From: Echinococcus granulosus
Lineage: Eukaryota > Platyhelminthes > Cestoda > Cyclophyllidea > Taeniidae
Direction: 5' to 3'
Length of the DNA: 64,000 nucleotides
NCBI RefSeq assembly: GCF_000524195.1
Contig: NW_020170437.1
Span: forward strand, 443,525-507,524
The notes below the pieces were generated by a model. That model had not been told where the DNA came from, did no database searches, and was given only the letters and a program-made list of their open reading frames with translations. The position numbers and the translations under genes were made by a program. Below, piece by piece: positions 38,402-51,500 of the stretch. Numbering within the stretch: position 1 is the stretch's first letter; each line of letters begins with the position of its first letter.

Positions 38402-41400
38402 TCATTGTGATATGTTGGAAATTTTATTACTGAATGCAGAAGTAATCTTACTACTCGTTGAGGTGTTTGGAAATTGAGGAAGTACAATCTCGATGGGTCT
38501 AGCCAATGCCTGTTGGCGCGTCCTTTCACGATCTGCGATAATCATCTTTTTAGGCAGTCCACTGGAGGGCTCGACACCGGGACTTCCGGAGAGCAGTCTA
38601 TAGACGGCGTCTACCACTCCAAGGCTGCGAAGCAACACAGCGCGCTTCTCCATGGCTAAACAACGCTCGTGCTCCTCCGCCTCGTCGATGCGCGTGGCCT
38701 CGAGGGAGTTGAGCGGCGGTGGCGGCATTGGTTGCAGATGCTGCGGCGAAACCACGCTCCTCGACTCGCCACGTGGGGACGGTCCCACAAAGTCCCCCTG
38801 CGTCCGCCCCATACCTCCTGACGTTCCCCCGCGGCTTTTTGAGGGGCGTCGACGCACACTCCCCACTGCCGGTGTTCGCCCCGGACTCTCAGGGCGCAAA
38901 CGGTTTTGCCGGGGCCGAAAAATCGATTCCAATCTGTCCCTCCGCTCGCGAATCTCCTCGCGCAATTGTCTGAAAGTGCATGCACACGGCCTGGGCTAAT
39001 ATTTTGCCCTACTGCAATTACTACTGCCCTCGACAGCTTAATAACAATCGATTACAACAATAATAATACTAAAGCCGTTTTCTTATTATTTGAGCATCGT
39101 GGAAATTTTGAAATAGAAATCTTCCGGCCGGTAGAGCACTGGCAAAAGAGACTAGCTTAATTTTTCATTAAAAAAAATTTTGGCAAAAATGGGTAGAATT
39201 TTGGCGGCCTTTACCTGGAGTGCTGCATGCGTGCCTTGAAGGTGGCAGTCTCGGTGAAGAGAGTGGTGGTACTGCTGATGTACTTTTCATAATGTTCATT
39301 ATTTCTGCAGGGATAGATTCGACGAAAGTTCCCCAAGTGCTCGTTCTCGTACTCTAGAGCCTTTGCAGCCCACCTCTCCATCTCCGCATTCATATCTTCT
39401 CTGGAGCAAAATTCAAGAAATAAGAGAACCTCATCACTTTGCCTTCTTTTTTAAGAGCAACCGTTTGCAAAATAATTACTCAACTTATCGTGATAGAATG
39501 CATTGGGCATAATACATTTAACCAAATGTCACTTTTTCATGCATAAATTTTGGTACTCATAAGTTAAATCAACCCGGTAAAGAATGCAGCAACCTCAATT
39601 TCTATTACTTATCATCCGTTGATTAATTCAATTTACTGCTCCAGGAAATTTTTGCCTGCAATTTTTCGGTTCCACGAACTTATCAGAGTGACCGTGAGCC
39701 ACTATAGGATCATCACTTGAATGTTAAAACCAAATTATTTTTGGTATGCGATTTTTGTGGAAAAGAAAGTGTCAAACGCAGAACTTACTCTTTAGAACGG
39801 AAATTAGACATGATTACAGGCGCTCATCTCTGAATTCTGCATAAAAGTAATGATTATCTGCTAGACTTTTCCTATACCAAGTTGGATTTAGAAGTCCGAT
39901 TCATTTCCATTAACTAAACCTGCAGTCATACAATGCAGAAACAGGAAAGCTAACCGGGAGGCTTTTCCGAAGTTTCGTCTCAAAAGACGCTGTCTAATGC
40001 GGCGTTTGTCCTCCTCGATGCATTTCTTCCTGTCCACTGCGTCGAAATTAGCCAGCTTCAGGGTGTCCCAGATGAGAGCCTCCTTAATCTCTTTGTCCAA
40101 CTGACTGTCCGTATGGAAGCTAGGTGAATGATTCACCTGCATGGATTGATGCATCCAATATTTCAGGTACAATTAACCATTATAATAACTAGGATTTGAG
40201 CCCACTTTTTCAAAAGGACCTATCAAGTATTTTTTTCATAAGATTAATAAAATCTTGCTCAGTTGATATTTGTACACTGTTTTATGGATGAGGTCTGATT
40301 TTGACTTGACATTTAATTCTAAGTAAAATATTTCATGTTGGTAACCGATGGAGGGGGCTCAGTAATTAAAGCGCCACCATAAATTCGGATCTCATACAGT
40401 AGGTCATTTCCACGAGCAGTTTATCTATTTCAATCGACTTGTATTCTAATCTAAAATAAAAATCTAACAATACTGTTAATGAAGTTGGTATTAATTGAAT
40501 ATAACAATAGCATTTATTTAGTTATTTATAAGATAATGAGTGGCTCTAACTACCTAAACAAGTAAAAGCTTGTTGGTCATAACAATTGAACTGCCTACTT
40601 GACTGCTTTTAATGCGCATACTAGATCATGTTTAGAACTCGATCAATCGTGAAAACTCTAATTGCATCAATCCCAAAGAAGAGGCCCTTTATTCCAGCAT
40701 ATATGAAACAGCATGAAATTTCCCTTACTAGTCAGCCCTTCACAAACAACATGTCGTACTTAATCCAAAACTAGGCACTTGCAACTGACCTTTGCAATTT
40801 AGCACCAAAATAAATGCTTTCGGAACTTCCCTCCTTTGGTAGTAAGTTGTCATTTGACTTCAGATAATTTGCAATTATATTTCTTAGTTAACCAATTTAA
40901 GAATGCTGTAAAATATCCAATTCTTTATAAAAAGATATTACTATTTTGATCTGATTGTTTTTAGGTGACACTTGTTAAACAGGATTTTTCTCCGCGCCGT
41001 AGTCAATTTCACAACTCTTGGAGTTACCAATCGAAGGCATGAACATGTTGCATGCAAAGAGGTACATACCTCAATGACGTAAGGTCGCATTTTTCGATCA
41101 AGCATGATGTCAAAACCGAGGATTTCAAAGCATGCGGATGTCTCAATATGGTTGGGAAAGCAGGTCCTGTAGTTGTGCCTTAGCACGGGTAAGCCTGACA
41201 TCAGCACCTTGAGGATCACATCGTCAATGTCATGCCAGATCTATAATCGCGATTCACGCTAACTTGGATTAATCTTTATACAAATCATCTTTGCACGCTG
41301 TTGCTGTCAGTAATGGTCTAACATTATGGAACCTGAGCACAGCGATATCACCTGAATCGTTCACTAGATAAGACTGCCTTGGACTACTATGTGGTTGAAT

Positions 41401-44400
41401 CAGTTGTAGTTTTTATACCTCACAGGTAAAATTATTGACAATGTCAAACATTTTACAGCATCCATCTACTCTCTTCTGAGGTACGTTTACGGAGATAAGT
41501 TGTAATAAGTTTAATTTGTTGACTTTCAAAAACCGAGTGCAATGCTTGGATTTGCCATTTTGCGGGCTTTCTAATCGAAGGTCCATATGTGCACTCAACT
41601 AAAAGAAAGTAAATTAGTATCTTAATTAAGATCATAGCTAGAGCTCTGTTGGCATAACTCAGCTGCAGTCTTTCTACTCACATCTACGATGTATTAGTTT
41701 AACTTTCATCGAGGACAGGCATACTGTCATCAGCCAACCTTACCGAGCATGACAAGATCATTTCCATGGTTCAGCATGAGAATAGGCACACCGAAAATTA
41801 ATAATTTATGTGATACTTCCCCAAAGTTCTCAGAAATTACCTTGCTGTCAAACAGTATGCATCTCCATTCTCTAGCGATTACCTTGGCTGGCTACGAATG
41901 CTAACTGGGATGTATCCCTCTATTTATCGACCAAATTGGAACTTTCTTCTGTCATACGTTGGAAGCGAACCTAATGCCCTTTGGCTGGAATGCGAGAGAG
42001 TTGGTGTTAAGAAATCGTCCTTTGAGATAACACTACCAAATAGAAGCAATCAAAAGTCGCTGCAGATAATCGTTCAGTTAACAAAAATGCAGCTTGTTTG
42101 TTGTATTTTTGGTCGTATCACCGAAGCTTTAATTCGTAATAGTTCAAAATTTGGTTACGTATTTAGTGTGGACGTACAACCGTGTCAACGCGTAAAGAGT
42201 GAGTGTGGGACACAGTAAGCTTTGGGAGAGGGAAAAGTCTCTCGCGAATTACTGCAAGCTACCTGCGGTTATTGTGGAAGTGAAAAAGCGAAGATTCTGG
42301 GGAGGAGACACTCACCTTATCCACGTCGTAGCCGTGCTCAATGAGCCAGCAGTTGACGGTGGTGATGCGCCGCTTGGTACCGGCCTCTTCATCCTCACGA
42401 ACAAAGTTATTTGAGTGTTTTTGGATGGCGTAGTTAGTGAGGTGCATGAAGACATTTCCCACGTTTGCCGCTGTGGGCTCCCGATAAGGCTGCGTAGTGA
42501 AGCGCGCCAAGCCGTCCTTGAACATGAACACTCTCAGCGGCACTATCGACGTAACCAGGACGTAGAGCCGTAGATCAAACTTGAAACCGTCTATTAAAAA
42601 GGGCTGGGGGAGTAAAACGCTTTATCATCAAGTGTAATTAGCAATTGGAAGTTTCGGGAAATGTTGTTTTACTTATAGAGATCGCGCTACATCTCGATAT
42701 TTTATGAGGAACTTGGAAGCACATAATTATGCTGAACAAATTTTTGTCCTAAAAATTAGCATATCAAGATTAATAGGATAAAAAAAATGTGACATGCTTT
42801 GTTCAAATTTAAGTGATAATGTAGTTTTGAAATCACACACAATTCCATTTGCCATTTGATTAGACTGTAAAATCTAGTTTAGCTCATCTTGAAGTAGTTG
42901 TGATTCGACTACCCACCAGGTTTGGGGACGACTTGTGCCATTTTCAACTTTAGTATGATATACGTAAGAGATTACAGGTGATATCAATATAAAGTGTGGT
43001 ACCACTCTGTCAGAATAGCCCAACTAATAAAGGTTAATAAAGAAAAATAGTTTGCGTAAGGTGAGATTCACTCAATCTCAAATACACTGCGTTCATATTT
43101 AAGACGATTTGATGTAAAAATCAGCCTTTGGTTGAATGCAGTTAACGGTCTCACGTGTCCAATGAAGACATTTCAAAAGTGGTGTGCTCCCTTATTCTTA
43201 CTCGACTGATGTACGTCTGGCAAATGAGATTTTCTGTCGCCTTGATCTCACGCGGGGTCTTTGTGATCCAAATTCCTTTGCCCTGGCAGCCTGTATCCGG
43301 CTTCAAAATGTACGTGCGGTTTTTCTTCTGTCGCGCGTATTGTTGCAGATCACCCCAACTAAAAATAACCAAGCTTATACCTACACACCACATTCCAACT
43401 TTTCAATTAATGTTTTAGGGAAAAATTCCCTAGTTATATCTTAAATCTTCTTTCCATGGGATATTGTGATAACAAGTTATGGCTTGTGCTGAAAGTGGCA
43501 ATGGGAAATCTTGTTAGCTGAAATAACTTATTAAACAGCGCACCTTTATGGCTTTCAATGGGAAATTCAAGGGCTTTCCTGCAAAAGCAATAAATGTTTC
43601 AAAGCCGTTTGCTTTATTATACATATAAATGGAAACAGCCAGAGAAGATTCTGTTTGGGTTTCATCTAATGGGACAAAACTGGGAACAGTACTAATGCTG
43701 TTAGAGGTAGTGGCAAAGAAACTCCAACTAAAATATTCCTTAAGCATGACATGTAGATTTGTCCTCAAGGTATCCTGGCGCTAAAATTGGGATTTTAAAC
43801 TTTGCGCCACCCAGCAACCGCTGGATGTCATAACCACGATCCAATGTGAGTGTTGTACTCACGCCCCTACAAGAACCACTCAATAGAAGCACACACAATC
43901 CAAATTTATTATAAAATGCTAGACTCATATGTACTGACGAGAAAAATGGTTATGCAAAGATGAAATTCAATTTTCAAATACCGTTGGTCATGAATCATGT
44001 TAAAACCTAAAATTCAAGAAGCTGCGAAGATTATTTGAAGCAAATAAATTGCGCTGGTCAGCATTTCAACGACTTAAGTTAATTAAAACACTACTCATTA
44101 TTACAGATGCCTGAGTTCAAAAGTACACATGCAGAGTTACTAGGAAGGAGGATGAAAAATAATGGCCTAGACCCACTCGGCAGGCAGAATCCACGTTTTG
44201 GGAAAAATACTGTACTCCTTGGGGAACAGTTTCAGCATGCGATTAAGATTACGAGCAAGAGCGTCCTTTCTACAGATTTCCGACATTCCTGGGAAGTGGT
44301 TGATTTTCTAAAATTGATAAAGCACATCACAACAGTGCCTATAAACCAATATACTAGCCTAAATTTAGGTTAATAGTTATAGATTAAAATTTTATATATT

Positions 44401-45903
44401 AGCCATCAACAAGAAAATTAGAGGTCATATTCACACTGCTTTCACATCTTTTTTGAATTAAATAGTTGCATTGAAGATTATTTCAACTAAAAGTACCTTA
44501 AAACTTGCGGAATTCTATTTATCGTAGGTATTTGTGGTGCACAAAGACCCAGATGTAACAATCAAACCCCTTCAGATTTATCACATTTCTCTGTTTTTGG
44601 AAAAAGATATAATTTTTTAGTGATAATATATATTAGAGGAAAATTCAATCGGACTGACTAAAAGAGACGATGGTGCATGAATGGAAGACACCAATTTACC
44701 TACATTACCTTAAGCTAGACTGCTCGAAACGATACGTAGGTGGATTTATTAAAGTGACACACAAACGGTCGGTAAAAAATAATTTCATTGTCATTGTAAA
44801 AAAATACTCTATTTTTCGTCCCACAGAAGCGCTTCTAATACTACTGCAGACATCTAACTATATACAGCTAAAGCAGATATGGTTGTGTTAGTCATTAGTT
44901 GATGTCATCCATCATTGTAGAATAAGTACATTTGAAACTAATCATGTCTGCAGCTTATATGTATGCGTATGCTTCTTACACGATATCCAACTTTAAGTCC
45001 AGTTTGTTTGTTTGCACTTCAGAAGCATATAAATTTGATCGCAAACGAAAGATACCTGCCATTTCTTCATAGAGACCACCCGCTCAATGGTAACTGAGAG
45101 ATCTGTCCAATAAAGGTTCCAATCTTCATCGTCTCCTACCTCTCTGAAGCCAAACCTTTGTGAAACGCGTCTGACTGATACGCGGATATGGGCAATGATA
45201 AATGATTGGGTGAATTTTGTAAGATTTATACTTAGTTTTAAAATTAGAGTAATTAATGCTATATTGCATTACCGATTTTGTTAATTAAGAAGTGGTAATG
45301 CGTAAAAGCGTATATTTCGGTGTAATTTATAAAGATCCCCGCAATTAAGAGTGACTAATTAAGAATACCCACCTGAGTCATATCGACAGTTTATTAAGTT
45401 GATTTCGAGCCTAAAATCGACCTGGTTAACGTATCTTTTGAAAACAATGATTACCTTTTTCTTCGTTTAGACTTCTTTTGTGGCATTCGAATTGAAAGAA
45501 TAGGCTCTCCATAAGTGTCATTGGACAAAATTTGATTTTTTATACAAAACAGGTTCTCCTGACCGAGGGAGGAATCCACCTTCAATTCTTTTTCTGAATC
45601 TCTATCATACTCTTCATAATTATCTACTTCTCCATCCATATCATCTATCAGGCGACGCGGCAGTGTCAAAGTGCCCAATTTGTCAATAAGAGTAAATTTT
45701 GGTCCATAATTGGTGTTGTAATCATAATTAGGATGTGATGCTGTGCTGTTACCCTCCTCCGTTTCTTCAAGTGTCTCCAAAACTTCATCATCTTCTTCGT
45801 GGCTTGCAACTGGCTCACCTCCAACAAAACTGACTCCGCTTTCTAGTAAAATATTTTGTCTGGATAGTACGGTCGCGCAATAGACACCAGGGGCATCATT
45901 CTG
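38402..45903 (-). CDS. TTLL13: Tubulin polyglutamylase, TTLL6/TTLL13 type (5' end not found)
   Basis: Nine minus-strand exons join in phase: 45455-45903, 45056-45230, 44177-44307, 43202-43358, 42316-42603, 41070-41240, 39955-40136, 39215-39400 and 38402-38969. The tubulin-tyrosine-ligase-like domain reads in order NLTKF, VSQRFGFREVGDDEDWNLYW, INHFPGMSEICRKD, YILKPDTGCQGKGIWI (ATP-grasp), PFLIDGFKFDLRLYVLVTS, VFMHLTNYAIQKHS, LRHNYRTCFPNH, ACFEILGFDIMLDRKMRPYV and NHSPSFHTDSQLDKE. These enzymes add glutamate chains to tubulin tails, mainly on axonemal microtubules. LRHNYRTCFP, IEEDKRRIRQRLL and the C-terminal AVLLRSLGVVDAVYRLL favour TTLL13 over TTLL6. The first exon found has no ATG in frame before the acidic tract, so at least one 5' exon is missing. 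About 13 residues are inserted between NLTK and VRRVSQ. A GTAAGA donor near 38450 may replace the stop at 38402. Confidence 0.92.
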
Positions 45904-46699
45904 CTAGAATTTTAGATGAATGCCATATTTTGCAGATAAAATCTTCAACTCACAAGTCAAAAGTTGGCTGTGTAAAAATCAGTCATTATCAAAAGATGAC
46001 GTTTAGAAAAATTTTACAATTTGTTGTTAGTGAGAAAAAATTACAATTCATGAATAGATGGCACAACTACGCCAATGTTTGAACATTAATTGTAGTGGCC
46101 CGTAACGACTGTCACTTAATGTCCACATTTAAAAAAAACTTGGCATTTAAATTTTTTGGCCCAAAATATAATTTATTTGTTAAATTATGTGCATTACAAG
46201 TTGAAACATAGGGTTGCTTGATAATTCATGCTGACACCAAATTAGAGTAAGAAATTTAAGATGTTGTAACGCTCTTTTGTACTGGAATAATTTTGTATCA
46301 TTACAGCAATAGGCAGAATGTGTCCAATAAGGGCATAACTTACCATAATTAATAATACCAGTTATCACGCATTTCGCGTGAAAATAAAAGGGGCGGTTAA
46401 CTTGGCTGCCTAGTGCTGTAAGTTACTTGATTATTCAAACATTTGAAGTCGTGCTAAAAATTGTCGTTATGCCAGAACCAAACATTAGTTGGTTTGGATA
46501 TCTTGTCAATCTACATTTTAGACAAGCCGATACGACGCTAGTCAAAATATAATGAATTCCAATGAACCAAATGCCCAAATGCATTTTACTACTTGCGAAT
46601 GCGAAAATGTAGAACTTAAAAGTATCTTAGCCCTTGCCTTATTTTTATGTGTATTTCTACTACTATCGAATAAACTATCGCACTACAAAGCTTAATTTA

Positions 46700-46825
46700 A
46701 TAGTGCAATACGTTGGGGGGCTGCCTTGTGTCAGGGCCATTGTGTCTTCGTCCGGTGGGCTAGCCTCTGGACCATGCCAGCAGTCTCAGACCTTATTGTA
46801 TGTGAAATATGTACACATATATTTT
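46700..46825 (+). mobile_element. Decayed LTR fragment
   Basis: tagtgcaatacgttgg followed by a block containing ggtgggctagcctctggacc, atgccagcag and aaatatgtacacatat resembles, with many changes, the middle of the nearby LTRs (ggtgggctggccttcgggcc, atgccaatag, gaatatatgtatacat). It lies just upstream of the complete element in the same orientation. It is probably an older insertion of the same family. Confidence 0.45.
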
Positions 46826-46983
46826 GACCGATTATTACATCCTCTTTCGTTTTTAGTGCTATGATGTAAGACTGTTTTACCATTATTGTGCCACCCAGAT
46901 TACTCTTGAAGTCACTATAAAGGAAAAATTCATAAGTATATCCACTGTGCAAGGGTAGGAGGGTGAATTTCTGGGTGAGCAAG

Positions 46984-47179
46984 CGTAATACGATGGTAGT
47001 TTATCCTTCGGTATTGTGAGGCGCCGCCTTTGAACTTATGAATTCGCCTTCTTGTACCTCGCTGGATAGGCTGGCCTTCGGGCCATGTCAGTAGCCCATA
47101 CGCCTTCTCTGGGCTAAATATGCATTCTGTCCGAGTATTCTGTTTTCTTTCGTCTTTAGGGAGGTCTCGGGATGCTACA
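46984..47179 (+). repeat. 5' LTR of the miniature element
   Basis: Starts cgtaatacgatgg (the expected T of TG appears mutated to C) and ends gggatgctaca. It is clearly similar to the 3' LTR and to the solo LTR at 6734-6936, but has diverged, which suggests an old insertion. Confidence 0.75.
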
Positions 47180-47180
47180 T

Positions 47181-47192
47181 TGGTGGCAGCGG
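47181..47192 (+). promoter_or_regulatory. Primer binding site
   Basis: TGGTGGCAGCGG lies 1 nt after the 5' LTR. Its complement ends in ...GCCACCA, as expected of a tRNA 3' end with CCA added. I could not assign the tRNA. Confidence 0.6.
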
Positions 47193-47873
47193 AAAGCGAA
47201 CCCCGATCCTAAAGGACATGTATCCTTTTTTTTCCACTTCTGCGTGATAAGCCTTAGTGGAGCGGAAGAAGTACATATCCTGCGGATGGGAGAATGGTGA
47301 CGACCCCCAATAGAAGGGTTAGAGTTGCCGTCTACCTTTGGCATCCATCCCAGTCCCGTGTTTTGCAGGAAAGTTCTTAACAACACTAGCCGTGAACCAT
47401 CTGGAAGTTTCGTTACAGACTTCCCCTACCGTACCTGCAATAAGCTGTTGATAAAGTGAATTCGCGATACCTCCTCCATTTCCTTACTAGCTGAAATGAG
47501 CATGAACAGCTCCAAAGTGGGAACAACGTGGCAAGGAGGAACAGACGCGAAACCGTCCCCCATGAACCTATATTAAATCCCGTCCTTCCTTACACAAATC
47601 TACTTTTAGGCCAGTGTTCCTACATCCATCTATGGACACGTATAATGGCCAGCACATTTCCCCATTTCTGAATCAAGTTTACAAACCGGACGAAACTCCA
47701 GATCCAGTTAAGCTGCCAAGAGGGATCAGCGACGTTGAGGTCAAATATCTCCTCAGTTGCACGCTAATTTGTTGACTGGCACGGTCAGATCGCGGGTGTT
47801 TTTTTACAGCACCGACTACGTTGTGATGGCTGACGCGAGAGGTTGACCTGCTGGAGCGCCGGGGACGACGCTC

Positions 47874-47888
47874 AAAAGAGGAGGGAGG
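47874..47888 (+). promoter_or_regulatory. Polypurine tract
   Basis: aaaagaggagggagg is an uninterrupted purine run 3 nt before the 3' LTR, where plus-strand priming is expected in LTR elements. Confidence 0.65.
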
Positions 47889-47891
47889 CTA

Positions 47892-48073
47892 TGTAGTGCG
47901 ATGGTTGTTTATCCCTTTGTTTTGGTGAGGAGCCACTTTTGACTTGGCTTTTGTACCACGCTGGGTGGGCTGGCCTTCGGGCCATGCCAATAGCCCAGAC
48001 ACCTTCTCTGTGCTGAATGTATATTATGTCTGAGTATTGTCTTTCGTCTTCAGGGAAGTCTCGGAACGCTACA
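47892..48073 (+). repeat. 3' LTR of the miniature element
   Basis: Starts tgtagtgcgatggttg and ends ggaacgctaca. It shares the cgctgggtgggctggccttc and ctttcgtcttcagggaa blocks with the other copies. Confidence 0.75.
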
Positions 48074-48582
48074 CAAAAGTCACGATCGGACGCCTGCTTC
48101 GGCGCGTAGCGGCAGTTTCTCAAGAAACTTGATGGTCCGCATTGTACTTTAGTCATGTATTACTTCTCTGTGTCACGAGAAAATCCTGATTTCTAAGTTA
48201 CTTTGTTCCATTAAGGCGATTCCCAAATGAATTTTTAGCTCAACTACTACCTGGTTATAATTTTTCCTGTTAAGTCTGCAATTCAGCACAATATCTGCAT
48301 TAGAGAGGTAATTATCGGGATATGTCAGAGTAACAAGTATTAATAAATCACCTCTCAAGTCCTCATAAATACCTAAGATATTAAACCTCGTCAAAGTTTT
48401 TTGCATGGATTACATACATCGCTTACCTCCTAAACAATTTAGTTTTTTTCTGTTGACGAAAAATGCCAAACATCATGGTGGAGAACAAGCACAATTTTAT
48501 AAAGCGTATTTTGATCCATTGGTAATGGGCGTGAGACAGAAGAATAATAATAAAAATAGGCGAACAATTCGAGGAATATATC

Positions 48583-51500
48583 TTAGATTCCTAACAGAGC
48601 CCGAGCTTTCTCATAGCAGGCGTAGGATATGCTAACAGCCGGGATCACCTTGAGCATATTGGCGCCCATTCCGCGGTACATACCCATTATGCCTTCGGTT
48701 TTGATAATCCTTTGGAACAGCTTTTCCAATGAGATCTGCAACAATGGTAAATAACACAAAAGTGCACTTGCACAGGCAAGGCTTCCAACGCACTTAGAAT
48801 TTGGTGAAGAATGTGGGTTTGGCAACGACCACGTGACCAAAATTCCAATTACGATGGATGGGTTGTGTTATTGTGATGAAATTTTTAAGATAACATATTA
48901 TTTCCAGTGTAGATTTGCTTTCATCGAATTTCAGTGACGGATTTGTTTATGCAAACAAGAGTTCTACAGTAAGAGAGCATTAACGATTTTTACTTCGTTT
49001 ATGTAGCCATTCCTTGAGAAGAAGTAGTAGCATACCATCACTTGTCTCTAAATATATATTCCGAAAAAACTGGGTCGTTCACCTTTATTTTAGCACTCGA
49101 CGTTCTGCTATTACGTCTAAATATAAGGCTTTAATTTTAGGAAACTTATATCAGAATAAAGCTTTACGGAAGTACTGTATAGTGTCTTAAAAATGAATAA
49201 GTCTCCCAGTGTGCAATAGTACAGCTATTACCAACAACTGTGTGATTTACATAAATTCACAAAAATATCTCGAAGAATTTGACTCTCAACTAAAAGACGT
49301 TCCTTGTGGCAAAGAATCACAGACAATCTTCACGCAGGTGGATGCACGTGCCCTAGCCAGTTGAAAGGAGGGGAGTAGAGAAACGCACCTTTTCGCTCTC
49401 TGCCTGCAATTTAGTCTTAATGAGGGCGAGGGGGTAGGTGGCGACCTGGCCGCAGACGGAGGAGCAGGCGCCAGCAGTCAGTGAGACGTAGACCGGCGGT
49501 CCAGTCAATTTTTGAGTTCCCGAATTATCCGCGCTTCTGTTGAGTGCCTTCACGTAGAGCGTCTTGAAGGTCTCATAAAGGGCTAAGTCGATGCCAGCGT
49601 AAGGCAGGATGCCTATCAGGTTAGGGACATAACCTCGGTAGAATATCCACATCCCGTGCTCTCTATAGAGCTTCCTCGCGCAGTCAAAAATCGACGAATA
49701 CTGACCTGTTTTGCGAAGGCACATACGCGTTTTCAGCACCTGCGGGGTGATCCGTGGGCAATACATTGTAGAAGAGAAACCAGCACAAATAACTTACGCA
49801 AAGACGAGCATAAAAGATGCATTAATCCCAGTATTCAAAGTGGATAACTTAATTATGAGGAGTGCTAAACATTAGGATTTTTATTGTCTGATTTATCGCT
49901 TAAAACACAACAGAACCTGCTTAGCAGAATCCGACTGTGTGCCTTAAGCTAATCGAAGCTAGTGTTTAGTGCCCAACACTGCGAACCATTAATAATTTTG
50001 TTATAGGCATTAGAACATCAAATTTTTAAATATGTGAATTCGATGCAAAATGATTTTCATGAGGTAGGTCTCGTCTTGATTCGGGAGGAAGCTCGGGTAT
50101 CAGATTCCATCCGTTCGTCATGGCACAGGGATATATATACGTGTCAGGTTGACACCTTGGAGTTAATTTACATCCAGAACCTGCCTTGTTATGGTAATTT
50201 TTATTAGAAATTCTTAGCGAAATTCAGATTACGTCTCAATTTAAATAAAAGGTGCAAGTGATTGGGGGACTGCAGGGTAGAAAGTTTTTTGAAAGGGAAC
50301 AAATTAATAAGCTGACATTGGCACACTAAAGACTCGAAGGCTTTAGCCACACAGCGCAACACTCACTCCCCACAATTTGGTGAGTAAATCCAGTAAGCTA
50401 AGAAAATAGTAATAATTCAGCTTAATAGCCAAAAACGAATATAACTATATTAAAAATTTTATCTAAGATAGTTCGAAATATTGTGATTTCACTTCTGCAT
50501 GACGTGTAGAAACTAAAATGTTTGATGTTGCATTGACAGAGCAGGAAAGGGTAGTTTTTTCTTCTATCACCTCTCCATACCTCCATAGGATAGATGAGGG
50601 TCTGTGAGGTAGCTCCGGCAAGAGCACCTGCGGTGAACTTTTCCGGCATTGACAGCGGCTCGGTGGAACCATCCTTCTTAAAAAATAGCCTCTTGTATGT
50701 CTCGTAGGCTTGAAAGCGAAAAGCCTGTTCGGGTGCTATTTTGATGCAGTTGACACCATTGCCACGCCACATGGAAATGATTCCGCCCTCCTTGAGCATG
50801 CGCCGGAAGGAGCCCACCAGACCCGTGGAGGCAGCTCGACCGCCTCGGGCCTGGTAGATCGTTTTGATTCGATCCAAAGGCGCCGTAGCCGTCCGAGACA
50901 CACACCCGGCAATTCCTAGCCAGGCACACAATAAAATTCCCACTCACTGACATAATTTCACCTCTTACCTTGGTTTTTCAAGCACGCCACTGAAGCGTTT
51001 AATGTAAATGCCTAGCTTACTGAAAAAGTTTGTACTCAGACTTAGTAAATAGAATGTCTGTTATTTCCTTAGTTTGATGTTCAGAAAAGCAAATAGGCTC
51101 AGCAATTTTACCGGTCTGGTGTATGGAGGAATGCCTCGTTCGGCATGATCATTCGGTACTCGCATAAATCATAGCGGCTCCACGCATTACACGCAAATCA
51201 AGTTCTCGCAAAACAGGCCAATGAAATGAGTATTCTTGTCTTTTTATTGCGCGACACAAATGACGACTAGGCCGTTTCGTTAGGGGTGATTTTTATGGAG
51301 ACGGCAACGTAAAGATTAAAGAATCCGATTAAACATACCATTCGGATGAGTCAAAAGCTTCACGTAGTTATTTGTGATAGCCTAGCGGATAGTTTAAGTG
51401 CGGTTTTATCCTTCAGTTATTCAAATGGGTCGATTGCAGTTTTAATTGCATGCAATAGTAAAAAGTAATTTGAATGTGGTTGCCATTGGTGATGATTGTT

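Larger units (their letters stand above)
46984..48073 (+). mobile_element. Complete miniature LTR retrotransposon (TRIM-like)
   Basis: Two direct terminal repeats (46984-47179 and 47892-48073) flank about 712 bp of internal sequence. Directly after the first LTR stands TGGTGGCAGCGG (47181-47192), which has the TGG start of a primer binding site for a tRNA 3' CCA end. Directly before the second LTR stands a polypurine tract. The LTRs end in CTACA and start with (T/C)GTA. No reverse transcriptase, integrase or gag frame fits; the best internal ORF encodes only 47 residues (47632-47775). This layout is that of a terminal-repeat retrotransposon in miniature, a non-autonomous class known from plants and reported from taeniid tapeworms. 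The flanking tetranucleotides CAAG and CAAA match at three of four positions. It lies between the TTLL and SCaMC genes. Confidence 0.8.

Noticed and set aside
38652..38999. Plus-strand Arg/Gly-rich ORFs opposite the TTLL tail
   Set aside because: Antisense shadow of a GC-rich coding exon with a clear TTLL13-like sequence.
41898..42218. 106-codon plus-strand ORF in a TTLL intron
   Set aside because: No domain, no splice support, and it ends near the TTLL exon on the other strand.
47632..47775. 47-codon ORF inside the miniature LTR element
   Set aside because: Too short and without a gag, protease or polymerase motif. It may be a remnant but cannot be called a gene.
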